A stretch of 19,353 nt of DNA. Origin: an uncultured Odoribacter sp. Lineage in GTDB: Bacteria > Bacteroidota > Bacteroidia > Bacteroidales > Marinifilaceae. This document shows, in pieces, positions 1-8,076 of the stretch. How positions within the stretch are numbered: position 1 is the first letter of the stretch; each line of letters begins with the position of its first letter. Below the pieces are notes generated by a model. The model was not told the DNA's origin, ran no database searches, and saw only the letters and a list, made by a program, of their open reading frames with translations. The stretch spans positions 1-19,353 of the forward strand of contig UQTM01000062.1 of assembly GCA_900544025.1 (NCBI GenBank), given 5' to 3'. The translations under genes were made by a program, and so were the position numbers.

Positions 1-199
1 AATGCGTTGTGCAAGCCGCGTGCGGCCCCAGCAACTCCGCCAGCTCCTGCGCACTGCATTTCACCCGCATCACCGATTCCGATTCATTCACCGTACCCTG
101 CCGCTCCAAATCGAGAAAAGCGTTCGTTACTTCTTTTTCCTGTGCAAAGCCTGCCGAAACCATAGCCAGGCAAATACCGAGGGCATATATTCTTTTCAT
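1..199 (-). CDS. Secreted protein of unknown function, N-terminal 66 codons only (3' end outside window)
   Basis: The frame is open from the ATG at 197-199 to the left edge, giving 66 codons with no stop, so this is the start of a gene truncated by the window. The N-terminus is a typical signal peptide (MKRIYALGICLAMVSAGFAQ) with probable cleavage after Ala19, the AQ|E pattern common in Bacteroidetes, so the product is exported. The mature part begins EKEVTNAFLDLERQ and is charged. I do not recognise the family. It starts 25 bases after the PL8 stop codon and on the same strand, which suggests it is the next gene of the same operon and probably works on the same glycan; that is inference from position only. 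Confidence 0.7.
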   Translation of the reverse strand, partial: MKRIYALGICLAMVSAGFAQEKEVTNAFLDLERQGTVNESESVMRVKCSAQELAELLGPHAACTTH

Positions 200-224
200 C
201 TTTCCATTTTTAGAATTACTGTTT

Positions 225-2393
225 TCATTCCGCCTTTACCTCGAACTCAACTGCATTTCCCCGTTTTCCCGCCACCGGAACAGTCACTTCCGTTTCGCCC
301 GCCGCAGCATCGTAACGGCAGCCATCCCCTTTCCATTCTCCCGTCAGCCTCAATTCCACCGTTTCCTGCTTCCAGTCGGGAGCCGACACCCGGAATTTAT
401 AGGATTTCTTTCCCGCTTCCGCCATAACCAGACAACCCTGGTCTGCCGATAGCTTTACCTTTTTATCCAAATCCACCTGTCCCGGAGAGAAAAACACCGC
501 TTTCAGGCGATTCCCGTCCGAAACGGCGTGCACATCCCCGCTCCGGGACAGCACTTTCACTTCCGCCCGTTTCACCGCTTTCTGCCAATCCTTCTCCGTC
601 ACTCCGGGAATTATTTCATAATAATAACTTCCGTCCTTCACCGCATTGCCGTGGTCGATCCACAGGCGAAACACCTCTTTCTCCACCTCTTTCGTATCAT
701 ACAGCAACGCCACCTTCTGCCAATTTCCCGTCTGCACGCCGTCCGTCATTTCCACCCGGTCTCCCTGCGGGAACACATAGGCCACTCCATCGTGGTAATA
801 AGCCCGACTACCCGGTTTACCGGACTGCAACACTCCGCCCCGCTTCAAACTCTGGGCTACGGCCGTCGTCACCGTTCCCGGATTTTCACCTTTGATTTCA
901 CTCCCCAGGCATATTACCGATTTTCCGGTGAAGAAATACGACTTATTTCCGGTGACGCCTTTCTTGTTCAGTTTCAGGGCAGCCATTCCGGTTTGCCCGT
1001 CGGACAGTCCGCCCACGAAATCGCTATGGTTACGGTGGTGGTAGCCCTTATCTTTTTCTATAATGCTTTCGTCTTCATAACAGGTCACACCGGGAATCTT
1101 CGTCCAGTCCCACACCGGAAAAATATCCCGGTATTCATCGCCCCGCCCGTACACATACAAAGCGCCGTCGCCCAGGTACATCCCCAGCAGATTTTCGGAA
1201 TTCACCACTTCCGATCCGATCACCCGGTTAGAGCTCATTTTCAGCGTAGTGTACCATTCCGGTGTGCGCAATACCGCAAAATCGGAAAAAGGATAATACC
1301 GGAATCCCACACAGCGGTTCGGTTTTCCGTCGCCGAGTACATGCGTAGCGTATAATTCGCGATATACCTCCGCATGTGCCGGATCGGCGGCTTCCATATT
1401 CCGGATGGATTTCCCGTAAGACAACGCCTTCCCTTCCAGTCCCCAGCGGAACAACTGCCGCGCGCTGGAACTGATATCCATATTCCTCCGCCAAACGATC
1501 CATTGCATACCTTCCAGCAGGTAGTTGCGGAGCGTGGCCAACTGCTCTCCGGTCAGCTCAAACCGCGTTCCCTGAAACATTCTCGCCCAATAAGCCATCG
1601 TGTTGGCAAACGCCAGACCGTAATTCCCGAATTGCAACATCGCCCCGTGCTGGTGAAAACTCCAGTCCGGACGGATTCCCTCCCCTCTCTCATTCACTTT
1701 CAATTCTTTCAATATCGCATTGCGGGCCTCTGCAAAAAGCTGCTCGTCTTCCAGCAACAAAGCCCGCATCAGCACATTCTCCGCCAGCCACACACTGTTC
1801 TGTCCCGTCATGCCCAATTTGGCATTTTCCATATACCGGATCGCTTTCGCTTTCTCGTCCGCACTCATTTCCGGCTCCATCAGCAGAAACGCCGTTCCCA
1901 GCATCTTCGGCACGCCGATCTGGTTATACCACCAGTTCCGGCAACGGAAATTTCCGGCAAACCAATAGCCCATCGCCCGGTGAATCGCTTTCCCCAATTC
2001 CGGGTTCCCGAAATATTTACCCGAAGCATCCCGGTAAGCCTTCGCCATCACCATGAGCCGCTCGGCATGAAAAGAAGGCTGCCAGCCGCTACGGCTATCG
2101 TCCTTATAATTCAAATCTTTCCACAGACTATCCGTTCCCAATCCTGCAATATACCGTTCCAAAGCCTCCGGATTCACCCCCTCCTGCAATTCCCGGATCA
2201 TAATATCGGGATTCTCCGCATTTTTCCCGATCTCCGCAATCCGTTGCTTCAAAGCAGGAGCATCGTTCAGCACCCGCAAATAAGATTCACACATATTTTG
2301 CTTAACCTTCGCCATGTCCTTGTCCATGGCAAATCCCGCACAGCTCCACAACAGCAACAAGGCCAAAACGGTTATTCTATTCACCTGTATCAT
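225..2393 (-). CDS. Polysaccharide lyase family 8 (chondroitin/hyaluronate-lyase type), secreted
   Basis: This 722-residue protein would cleave a uronic-acid-containing glycan by beta-elimination, leaving an unsaturated uronate. Seen: a hydrophobic leader (residues 8-22), an alpha-helical N-terminal half with RNWWYNQIG (152-160), and a beta-rich C-terminal half with NSENLLGMYLGDG (398-410) and WDWTKIPG (428-435). Known for PL8: the Streptococcus pneumoniae hyaluronate lyase uses Asn349, His399, Tyr408 and the arginines 462 and 466. By eye, Asn199 (TGQN), His249 and Tyr258 (DWSFHQHG...NYG) and Arg312/Arg316 (ARQLFR) fall at exactly the same relative spacing, so the active site looks intact. 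Leader type is uncertain: the LWSC sequence at 15-18 is a poor lipobox, and cleavage after AGFA is equally possible. The 91-base gap upstream separates it from the sulfatase. Chondroitin, dermatan, hyaluronan or a related chain cannot be distinguished from sequence. Confidence 0.9.
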   Translation of the reverse strand: MIQVNRITVLALLLLWSCAGFAMDKDMAKVKQNMCESYLRVLNDAPALKQRIAEIGKNAENPDIMIRELQEGVNPEALERYIAGLGTDSLWKDLNYKDDSRSGWQPSFHAERLMVMAKAYRDASGKYFGNPELGKAIHRAMGYWFAGNFRCRNWWYNQIGVPKMLGTAFLLMEPEMSADEKAKAIRYMENAKLGMTGQNSVWLAENVLMRALLLEDEQLFAEARNAILKELKVNERGEGIRPDWSFHQHGAMLQFGNYGLAFANTMAYWARMFQGTRFELTGEQLATLRNYLLEGMQWIVWRRNMDISSSARQLFRWGLEGKALSYGKSIRNMEAADPAHAEVYRELYATHVLGDGKPNRCVGFRYYPFSDFAVLRTPEWYTTLKMSSNRVIGSEVVNSENLLGMYLGDGALYVYGRGDEYRDIFPVWDWTKIPGVTCYEDESIIEKDKGYHHRNHSDFVGGLSDGQTGMAALKLNKKGVTGNKSYFFTGKSVICLGSEIKGENPGTVTTAVAQSLKRGGVLQSGKPGSRAYYHDGVAYVFPQGDRVEMTDGVQTGNWQKVALLYDTKEVEKEVFRLWIDHGNAVKDGSYYYEIIPGVTEKDWQKAVKRAEVKVLSRSGDVHAVSDGNRLKAVFFSPGQVDLDKKVKLSADQGCLVMAEAGKKSYKFRVSAPDWKQETVELRLTGEWKGDGCRYDAAAGETEVTVPVAGKRGNAVEFEVKAE

Positions 2394-2484
2394 ATATCTC
2401 TATTTTTATTTATCGTTTCCTGCCTCCTTCACGCTCCCTCTACACTTCACCCGGACGCCTGCCCGGTTCCGGTGGCGATTTTCC

Positions 2485-3981
2485 TTAAATCTCTTTCAGC
2501 ACCAGTTTATCCCCGAACTTTTGCTGCTCTTTCTTCAACTGCTCCCACATCTGCTGCTGTATTTTTCTGTACTTAGGCTGTCCGGCTAAATTCACCCGTT
2601 CGTCCGGGTCTTTTTTCAAGTCGAAAAGCTGCACTTGCTTCGATTTCGGATAAACGATCAGCTTATAACGGTCGGAACGCACCATGCGCTGCAAATTCCG
2701 GTAACTCCCGAAAATATATTCCTCGCCTGCCGCTTTCCGGTTTTTCAACTGCGGGTTCAGGCTGGGGAAATCCACGCTTTCCGGCACGGGAATACCCGCC
2801 ATTTCGCAAGTGGTGGCGAACAAGCCCTGCATATAGACCAAAGCGTCGGTCTGCACACCCGCCTTAATCCCCGGCCCCACAAAAATCAGGGGCATGCGTA
2901 CGGAACATTCGTATTGATTCTGTTTCCCCATCAAGCCGTGCATTCCCACCGCCAAACCGTGGTCGGAAGTAAAAATAATATAAGTGTTCTTATCCTGTCC
3001 CGACTTTTCAAGGGCATCCAGGATACGCCCGATCTCGCGGTCGGCATGCGTAATAATGGCATAATATTCCCGGCGATGCAACCTCACGGCCTCTTCCGTC
3101 CGGGGAAACGGAGCGAGCTCTTCGTCCCTGATTTTGCTGTCGCCCTGATCGAAAGGATGTTCGGGCAAGAAATTCGCCGGAACTTTCATCTGCTCCTCCG
3201 GATACATATCCAGATATTCTTTCGGCGACTGGCGCGGATCGTGCGGGGCGTTGAAAGCCACATACATAAAGAACGGCTTTCCGTCCTTTCCGGCTTTCGT
3301 TTCCAGATAATTCACCGCCTTATCGGCATACAGCTCGGAAGTGTGCCGCGACATATAATATTTCTTTCCGGCTTTCCTTTCGCCGTCCTCATACACAATA
3401 TCTTTCACGGCAGGGCTCCAATGCCCGCCCAAACGGTTATCGTAAGGCACCCACTTCCCGTCGTTCGGACGCCCGTACTGGGTGTTCGTCTTGTCGTTCT
3501 CGTCGCGCGATTCGTAGAATCCCGCCCCTACGGCATCCCCTTCCTGAAAACATTTCAGCAGGGCATAATCGGAATTGTGCCACTTCCCGGTGATATAGGT
3601 GCGGTATCCCGCCTCTTCGAACACCTCGCCCCACAACTTCGGTTCCTCTACGGTCTTCCTCTGTTCGGGCTCGCGCCAGGGCAGATATTTCGAATTATCC
3701 GAAGCATGATACAAATATTGTCCGGTGATGAGCATCGTCCGGCTCGCCACCGAAATCGCACCCGTCCACGAGCCCTGGTTGAAAGCATGCGTAAAAGTAG
3801 TGCCCTGCCGCACCAGCCGGTCGATATTCGGAGTTTTGATCTCCGGGTTATTCAGGCAGCCTATCGACTCGAAAGTCTGGTCGTCTGTCACAATAATTAA
3901 AAAATTAGGCTTCTCCTGCGCCCATAGCGATGGGACGCTCCCGGCGACTGCACCGCACAATAAAGGTAACTTTTTCCACAT
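2485..3981 (-). CDS. S1-family sulfatase, serine type (SVASR signature)
   Basis: A 498-residue formylglycine-dependent sulfatase expected to remove sulfate esters from the glycan in the periplasm. Signal peptide at residues 1-21, cleaved near WAQ|E. The alkaline-phosphatase-like fold motifs are in order: metal-binding VTDDQ (31-35), the maturation signature S-V-A-S-R (77-81) followed by TMLITG, GKWH (132-135), the substrate-site histidine in APHDP (245-249), and SDHG with a following GK (339-353). Ser77 would be the residue converted to formylglycine. In serine-type enzymes this needs the radical-SAM enzyme anSME, which is not encoded here. The gene follows the M60 protease gene after 37 bases and precedes PL8, suggesting co-transcription. 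Its sequence is quite different from the other sulfatase in the window, so a different sulfate position or sugar is likely; the exact specificity cannot be read from sequence. Confidence 0.92.
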   Translation of the reverse strand: MWKKLPLLCGAVAGSVPSLWAQEKPNFLIIVTDDQTFESIGCLNNPEIKTPNIDRLVRQGTTFTHAFNQGSWTGAISVASRTMLITGQYLYHASDNSKYLPWREPEQRKTVEEPKLWGEVFEEAGYRTYITGKWHNSDYALLKCFQEGDAVGAGFYESRDENDKTNTQYGRPNDGKWVPYDNRLGGHWSPAVKDIVYEDGERKAGKKYYMSRHTSELYADKAVNYLETKAGKDGKPFFMYVAFNAPHDPRQSPKEYLDMYPEEQMKVPANFLPEHPFDQGDSKIRDEELAPFPRTEEAVRLHRREYYAIITHADREIGRILDALEKSGQDKNTYIIFTSDHGLAVGMHGLMGKQNQYECSVRMPLIFVGPGIKAGVQTDALVYMQGLFATTCEMAGIPVPESVDFPSLNPQLKNRKAAGEEYIFGSYRNLQRMVRSDRYKLIVYPKSKQVQLFDLKKDPDERVNLAGQPKYRKIQQQMWEQLKKEQQKFGDKLVLKEI

Positions 3982-4018
3982 ACCGCTGTTTGTTTTTTAG
4001 TTCTTTATATATTCCGAA

Positions 4019-5458
4019 TCACAGCTTCGGCATTTTATTCACATCGAACACTTTCCAAAACTCGGTTTTCAGCGCCGGAAATTTCGCCAGCTCCGCCTTC
4101 ACCCGGTCGCTATACTTAATTCCCCAGGCATCATAGAAAGGACGCAAATCCTGTTTGGCAAATTTCGCCGTCGTCAGGCAAAAGAAATCCCGCCGCCCGT
4201 CGTTTCCCGCCTTCCGCAAAGCCTGTGCTTCCGCCTTGCTCAGATCCCGCGATTCTTTGGCCAGAAAGCGGTATAGCTCCCAACCGTATTCTTGCGCCAG
4301 CTGGACGAAAGGCACGATCCGGCTCTCATGCCCGAAAGGCGCTTTGTCGAAATCTTTCCCCTCGAAATCCCGGTTAGCCAGTTCATCCACGAATTTTTGG
4401 TATTTATCCACCCTTTTCGGCCAGGTTCCCAGGCGGTTCCGGGCGTGAAAGATCGGAAAATTGCACGACACTTCTCCCAGCGTTCCCCATTTCCAGCACC
4501 AATGCTGATAGTTATGTCCCATTTCATGGTAAAAACCCCAGGCACGGTCGTCGTTCCTGATCAAATCCACATCGACCGCACGGTCGGCCCAGGAATAGCT
4601 GCAAGCGATCGGATAACCGGCATGCGCCGCTCCCGCACACAACTGCACATCGAATACAAAACGCCACGGAATGTCCGGGCTGCGGTGGCGGGCTTCGGCA
4701 GCATCATCGGACAATCCCGAATAATGATTGAAATCCTGTTCGATCATTTCCTTATAGAATTTCATCATCTCTTCCGGGTCTTTCACCTTCCACATAGAAG
4801 CGATAGGCAGGGTGAAGATCACCCGGTCGCACACCATCTCTCCCCAGGGCACTCCGCTTGCCAGCACCTCTTTTTTCCATTGTTCTGCATCCGTTTCGCC
4901 CAACACGAAATCAGGCGATTTCACCGCTCCCGAAACTTTGAATTTCAATTTCCGTCCGGGTGCGCCATCGGGAAACACAAAATATAAATGTCCGCCGAAA
5001 TCACTGTATATCTCATTTTTCCCGGCTTCCAGTTTTCCGTTCTTCCTCACATCGGGAAAGCGTTTCAAATGTTTCACCTTCGCCGGATTCAGCCGGCAAT
5101 GATAACCGCTGATCCGGTATTCCACCCGTCCTGCTCCTTTCGGCACTTCCACCGTTACCAATTCCCCCGGCGCAATATACAGGCCTGTACGCATCCAGGG
5201 AGCTTTTAACGCCGTCATGCGGATCTCTTCCGGCGACATATACAGTGCGCCGTCGATCGTCACTCCCACACCCCCCAGCCGGGGCTCGCCTTCCAGCACC
5301 GAACCGGGAAACGCCGCAGCTTCTTTCGCATGCGGATTCTCCACGGTACGCACCCGGTATTCTTTCTTATTCTTTTTCGGCAAATCACCCCGGACCTCTC
5401 CGGACCATCCCGCTACCCCCAGCAGCAGTAATCCCACAATACAGACTTGTTTCTTCAT
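4019..5458 (-). CDS. Secreted M60-family (enhancin-like) zinc metalloprotease
   Basis: A 479-residue exported protein with a signal peptide ending around residue 20-24. The catalytic gluzincin motif HEMGH is at 311-315, with the third zinc ligand probably Glu329 in TLGEVSCN, giving the HExxH...E arrangement of Pfam Peptidase_M60. Characterised M60 enzymes of gut bacteria cleave mucin-type O-glycoproteins, recognising glycan on the substrate. The N-terminal 180 residues are predicted beta-rich (for example GELVTVEVPKGAGRVEYRISGYH, split at 98-107 and 108-120) and probably form the accessory domain normally found before the protease domain. No separate F5/8-type carbohydrate-binding module is obvious, so the protein is compact for the family. 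The start codon is preceded directly by GGAGGT, a Shine-Dalgarno-like run that is unusually close to the ATG. It sits between the GH95-like gene and a sulfatase, so its substrate is probably the protein carrying the glycan attacked by this locus. Confidence 0.87.
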   Translation of the reverse strand: MKKQVCIVGLLLLGVAGWSGEVRGDLPKKNKKEYRVRTVENPHAKEAAAFPGSVLEGEPRLGGVGVTIDGALYMSPEEIRMTALKAPWMRTGLYIAPGELVTVEVPKGAGRVEYRISGYHCRLNPAKVKHLKRFPDVRKNGKLEAGKNEIYSDFGGHLYFVFPDGAPGRKLKFKVSGAVKSPDFVLGETDAEQWKKEVLASGVPWGEMVCDRVIFTLPIASMWKVKDPEEMMKFYKEMIEQDFNHYSGLSDDAAEARHRSPDIPWRFVFDVQLCAGAAHAGYPIACSYSWADRAVDVDLIRNDDRAWGFYHEMGHNYQHWCWKWGTLGEVSCNFPIFHARNRLGTWPKRVDKYQKFVDELANRDFEGKDFDKAPFGHESRIVPFVQLAQEYGWELYRFLAKESRDLSKAEAQALRKAGNDGRRDFFCLTTAKFAKQDLRPFYDAWGIKYSDRVKAELAKFPALKTEFWKVFDVNKMPKL

Positions 5459-5513
5459 ACCTCCACTTTTTAATATTTTAAACGATTCCTGTTTCTTTTC
5501 TCTTTCCCGGATT

Positions 5514-5530
5514 TCCGGACGGCTTCCGGA
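5514..5530 (-). other. Small intercistronic hairpin
   Basis: TCCGGA, five bases, then TCCGGA again gives a 6-bp stem with a 5-base loop in the 105-base gap between the GH95-like gene and the M60 gene. No T-run follows on the minus strand, so it is not a convincing intrinsic terminator. The rest of the gap is purine-rich on the coding strand and I see nothing else in it. CCGG is very common in this DNA, so chance is possible. Confidence 0.25.
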
Positions 5531-5563
5531 TTCTCTTTTCCTGCCGTTCGTCCCGGCCTTCCC

Positions 5564-7750
5564 TTATTTACTCTTTCCGTCCCGGCTTTTAACCTTGCCG
5601 TTTTCCAGCACAGCCGTCTGTCCCTTCTTCATCTCCAGCCTGATCCGTCCCTTTTCCGCTTCTGTCCAGCGTGCCCCTTTCACATTCAGATCCTCTGCCG
5701 GGATACCGCTTTCCACCACACACACACCGCCATACAAACTGTGCACCCGCACTTCCCGGACAACTCCGTCCTGCCGTTCCGCGCTCACTTCAAAACCGCC
5801 TTCCGCCAACAAATCCCGGTAACGGATGTTTTTCCAGCTATCCGGCACGGCAGGCATCACCAGAATCAGCGAATCCCGGCTTGTCAGCAACATTTCCGTA
5901 TAAGAGGCCAGCACCGAAAGCGGAGTTTCGATCACCGGGCCCGACTCACGGTACAGCGTATTCGGCTGCATATATTTATCGAATACGATCTTCAGATTTT
6001 CACGCGCTTTCTCCCCGTCCCTCATCAAAGTGTACATCGAAGAAGCGCCCGAATAGGTATATCCGGTATAAAATCCCTTATAGCTCAGCCAATAATCGAT
6101 GGATTTCCGTGCCAAAGCCTCGTTCTCCGGCACATCCATAGAAAGCTGCCCCAAAGGATAAAACATCAGCAAATGCGAATAATGGCGGTGGGCAGACCGT
6201 AATTTCACGTCCTTGCCGATCAGCATCCCGTCCTCATCCTGCGGATAAGGGGTCAGTTTCTCTAAAATCCTGTTCCATTCCGGGACTAACGAATCGTTCA
6301 GCCCGAATTCCTCGTTCGTCCGCAACAGGGTTTCGCATCCCCAGCGCAACAACGCCAATTCGAAATTACAATCGGCGGCATCGGCATACTCCGGCGAAAA
6401 GCTCACCGGCAAATGCAAACGCCCGTCCTCCCCTTCCGTCAGCAAATGACGGTAAAAATTCACAGACAGCTTCAGCAAAGGGAAAAATTTGGTTTTCAGC
6501 CGTTCCGTGTCGTTCGTATATCGGCAATATTTCCAATAATACAACATCGTCCACGTCAGCAACCCGTATTCTTTTTCGATCTCCCCTACACAATCGTACG
6601 TACTCATACGCCCCACCGCCGCCGAATTATAGCGGTACGGCTCCGGCACATTCCCCATCAGGTTCTTCACATTCGCATCCAGCATATCCGCTAACGGTTT
6701 CACCAGTTCGGTATGATTGATCGCAAACAACGGCGAATAAGTCAATTGGATATTCAGGTTCCACCAAATGGCAGGCCAGGGTGTGGAATCGTGATACCAG
6801 GGGCCCATCAGGTCAATCGGCAAACGGTCGCTCCGGGTGGCAGACCCCAGCTTATACAACTGGCTCCAGAAGAAAGCGTCGAAACAGTCCTCACCCACCG
6901 ATGCAAAACTACGGGCGTAAAAATCGTGCCACCATTCCAGATGCTCTTTCCCGGCCTGTGCAAACCGCTCACCCGTCACCCGCTCGATATCCCGGATAGC
7001 GTCCTTTTCCGTATCCGTGCGTTCCTGGGAATAACCTATCGATAAGATCAGCCGCTTCTTTCCGCCGAGTTCCGTCACCGTCCATACCGTGGTGTACTCC
7101 CCTCCGGCGATCATCGGCTGTTTGCAAATGTGGTAATTGCCTTCCGTATATATTTTCGGTTCCGGGTTAGGCTTATACCCTTCGGGCATATTCGGCGATC
7201 CGGGGAACACGGCTCTCGGACTGCGCGAAACCGCCGGACGGAATTCCGGGTCGGGCAAACTGTCCATTCCTTCCCATTCCACCACCAGCACATTTTCACA
7301 GGCAGGAGTGAACGTGCGCCATTTCATCCGTCCCGATTGTCCGGAAACCTCCGCCCGGTACAAATCCATCGTCATATCCGAATGGTTCCCGTCCATCGGC
7401 AAGCATAGTTTCCCGATCGGCAGACGGCAAATGGTATATAAAATATCTTTCGGATCGGCCGGGTTATAACGCGGGCGATGGTCGGTGACATCCGTACGTC
7501 CCAACTCCCAGCACAGCGTATCGCCTGCCGTTTTATAAACACTCGCTCCCAGTAATCCGTTTCCTACCAGCCCGCTGCTGTAATAATCGGCAACCACCGT
7601 ATCGAAACGGATGCTGTATTTCTGCAAGGCTTCCGCCGAATCTTCCGGCAAAGCCCGTTTTCCCGCTTTCTCTCCGTTCCCGCCGCATCCTGCCACAAGC
7701 AGCGACACAACCGGCAACAACAACACCGTTTTCCAATAATTTCTATTCAT
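5564..7750 (-). CDS. GH95-like glycoside hydrolase, lipoprotein (putative alpha-L-fucosidase/galactosidase)
   Basis: 728 residues. The leader ends in LLVAGC, a good lipobox with Cys22 as the lipidated residue, so the protein should be membrane-anchored. An N-terminal beta-sandwich region (about 40-270) is followed by an (alpha/alpha)6-type barrel and a small C-terminal beta domain (about 625-728). Known for GH95: Bifidobacterium AfcA uses Asn421, Asn423, Glu566 and a general base Asp766. Here WNLNIQLTY (330-338) supplies the two asparagines (Asn331, Asn333), FSPEY (451-455) supplies Glu454, and HRHYSHL (521-527) matches the family HRHxSHL block. At the general-base site the usual IDGNFGG-type segment is replaced by GPVIETPLSV (604-613), putting Glu608 where Asp is expected. 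It is therefore a diverged relative, and its substrate may not be alpha-1,2-fucose. It is separated from the upstream DUF2264 gene by 323 bases, so it may start its own transcript. Confidence 0.72.
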   Translation of the reverse strand: MNRNYWKTVLLLPVVSLLVAGCGGNGEKAGKRALPEDSAEALQKYSIRFDTVVADYYSSGLVGNGLLGASVYKTAGDTLCWELGRTDVTDHRPRYNPADPKDILYTICRLPIGKLCLPMDGNHSDMTMDLYRAEVSGQSGRMKWRTFTPACENVLVVEWEGMDSLPDPEFRPAVSRSPRAVFPGSPNMPEGYKPNPEPKIYTEGNYHICKQPMIAGGEYTTVWTVTELGGKKRLILSIGYSQERTDTEKDAIRDIERVTGERFAQAGKEHLEWWHDFYARSFASVGEDCFDAFFWSQLYKLGSATRSDRLPIDLMGPWYHDSTPWPAIWWNLNIQLTYSPLFAINHTELVKPLADMLDANVKNLMGNVPEPYRYNSAAVGRMSTYDCVGEIEKEYGLLTWTMLYYWKYCRYTNDTERLKTKFFPLLKLSVNFYRHLLTEGEDGRLHLPVSFSPEYADAADCNFELALLRWGCETLLRTNEEFGLNDSLVPEWNRILEKLTPYPQDEDGMLIGKDVKLRSAHRHYSHLLMFYPLGQLSMDVPENEALARKSIDYWLSYKGFYTGYTYSGASSMYTLMRDGEKARENLKIVFDKYMQPNTLYRESGPVIETPLSVLASYTEMLLTSRDSLILVMPAVPDSWKNIRYRDLLAEGGFEVSAERQDGVVREVRVHSLYGGVCVVESGIPAEDLNVKGARWTEAEKGRIRLEMKKGQTAVLENGKVKSRDGKSK

Positions 7751-8073
7751 CCCCTATCCGTTATCTAAATTTCAAATCTTTCTTCTTAACCGTTCCGCCT
7801 CTTTTCTCCTCCCTGCTATTTCATGTCTCTTTCTATCTGCCGTCCCGCTTTCCCTGCCGTTCTCCTTTTCCCCGGTCTTTCCCTCCGGCATACTTTTGCC
7901 CGATCTGTCTTTTGTCCTATCTTTCCCCTTTCCGGTTTTCTCTTTCCGGCTTTTATTTCATTCTTTCTCTGTTTTTTCACTCCGCATTTTCCCCGCCGTC
8001 CATGCACCACATTCCGGTTTCTTTAAATCCCGGTATTCTGTTTCTTGGGAATATAACGTATGACTTTTTTCTT
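7751..8073. other. 323-base spacer, purine-rich on the coding strand, no gene recognised
   Basis: This is the longest gap in the window. On the minus (coding) strand it is strongly purine-biased, with repeated GGAAAG / GGGAAAG / GAGAAAA runs; on the plus strand it reads as a polypyrimidine tract. The first 80 bases or so at the right (7996-8073) are related to the sequence after the other DUF2264 gene. A weak -7-like AAGATTTG lies about 22 bases before the GH95-like ATG but has no TTTG at the right distance upstream. No terminator with a T-run and no RNA gene was seen. A 64-codon reading frame within it is very basic and looks like a by-product of purine skew. Confidence 0.55.
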
Positions 8074-8076
8074 TTA
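7996..8076 (-). repeat. Diverged copy of the 3' flank of the neighbouring DUF2264 gene
   Basis: The sequence just downstream of this DUF2264 stop codon resembles that downstream of its neighbour (9332-9405). AAATCCCGGTATTCT occurs exactly in both (8025-8039 and 9358-9372), with mismatches and a few indels around it. The duplicated unit therefore included roughly 75-80 bases of downstream sequence as well as the gene, which fits an old tandem duplication with a period of about 1.33 kb. Confidence 0.7.

Noticed and set aside
1374..2576. A 400-codon plus-strand open frame, and similar long ones at 2635-3900 and 17571-18788
   Set aside because: Each is antisense to a PL8, sulfatase or lyase gene with clear motifs, has no recognisable domain or signal peptide, and shows the same low-complexity His/Arg/Pro composition.
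7816..8010. A 64-codon minus-strand frame in the long spacer encoding a very basic peptide
   Set aside because: Lys/Arg/Glu/Gly-rich composition follows directly from the purine bias of the tract; there is no domain and no convincing ribosome-binding site.
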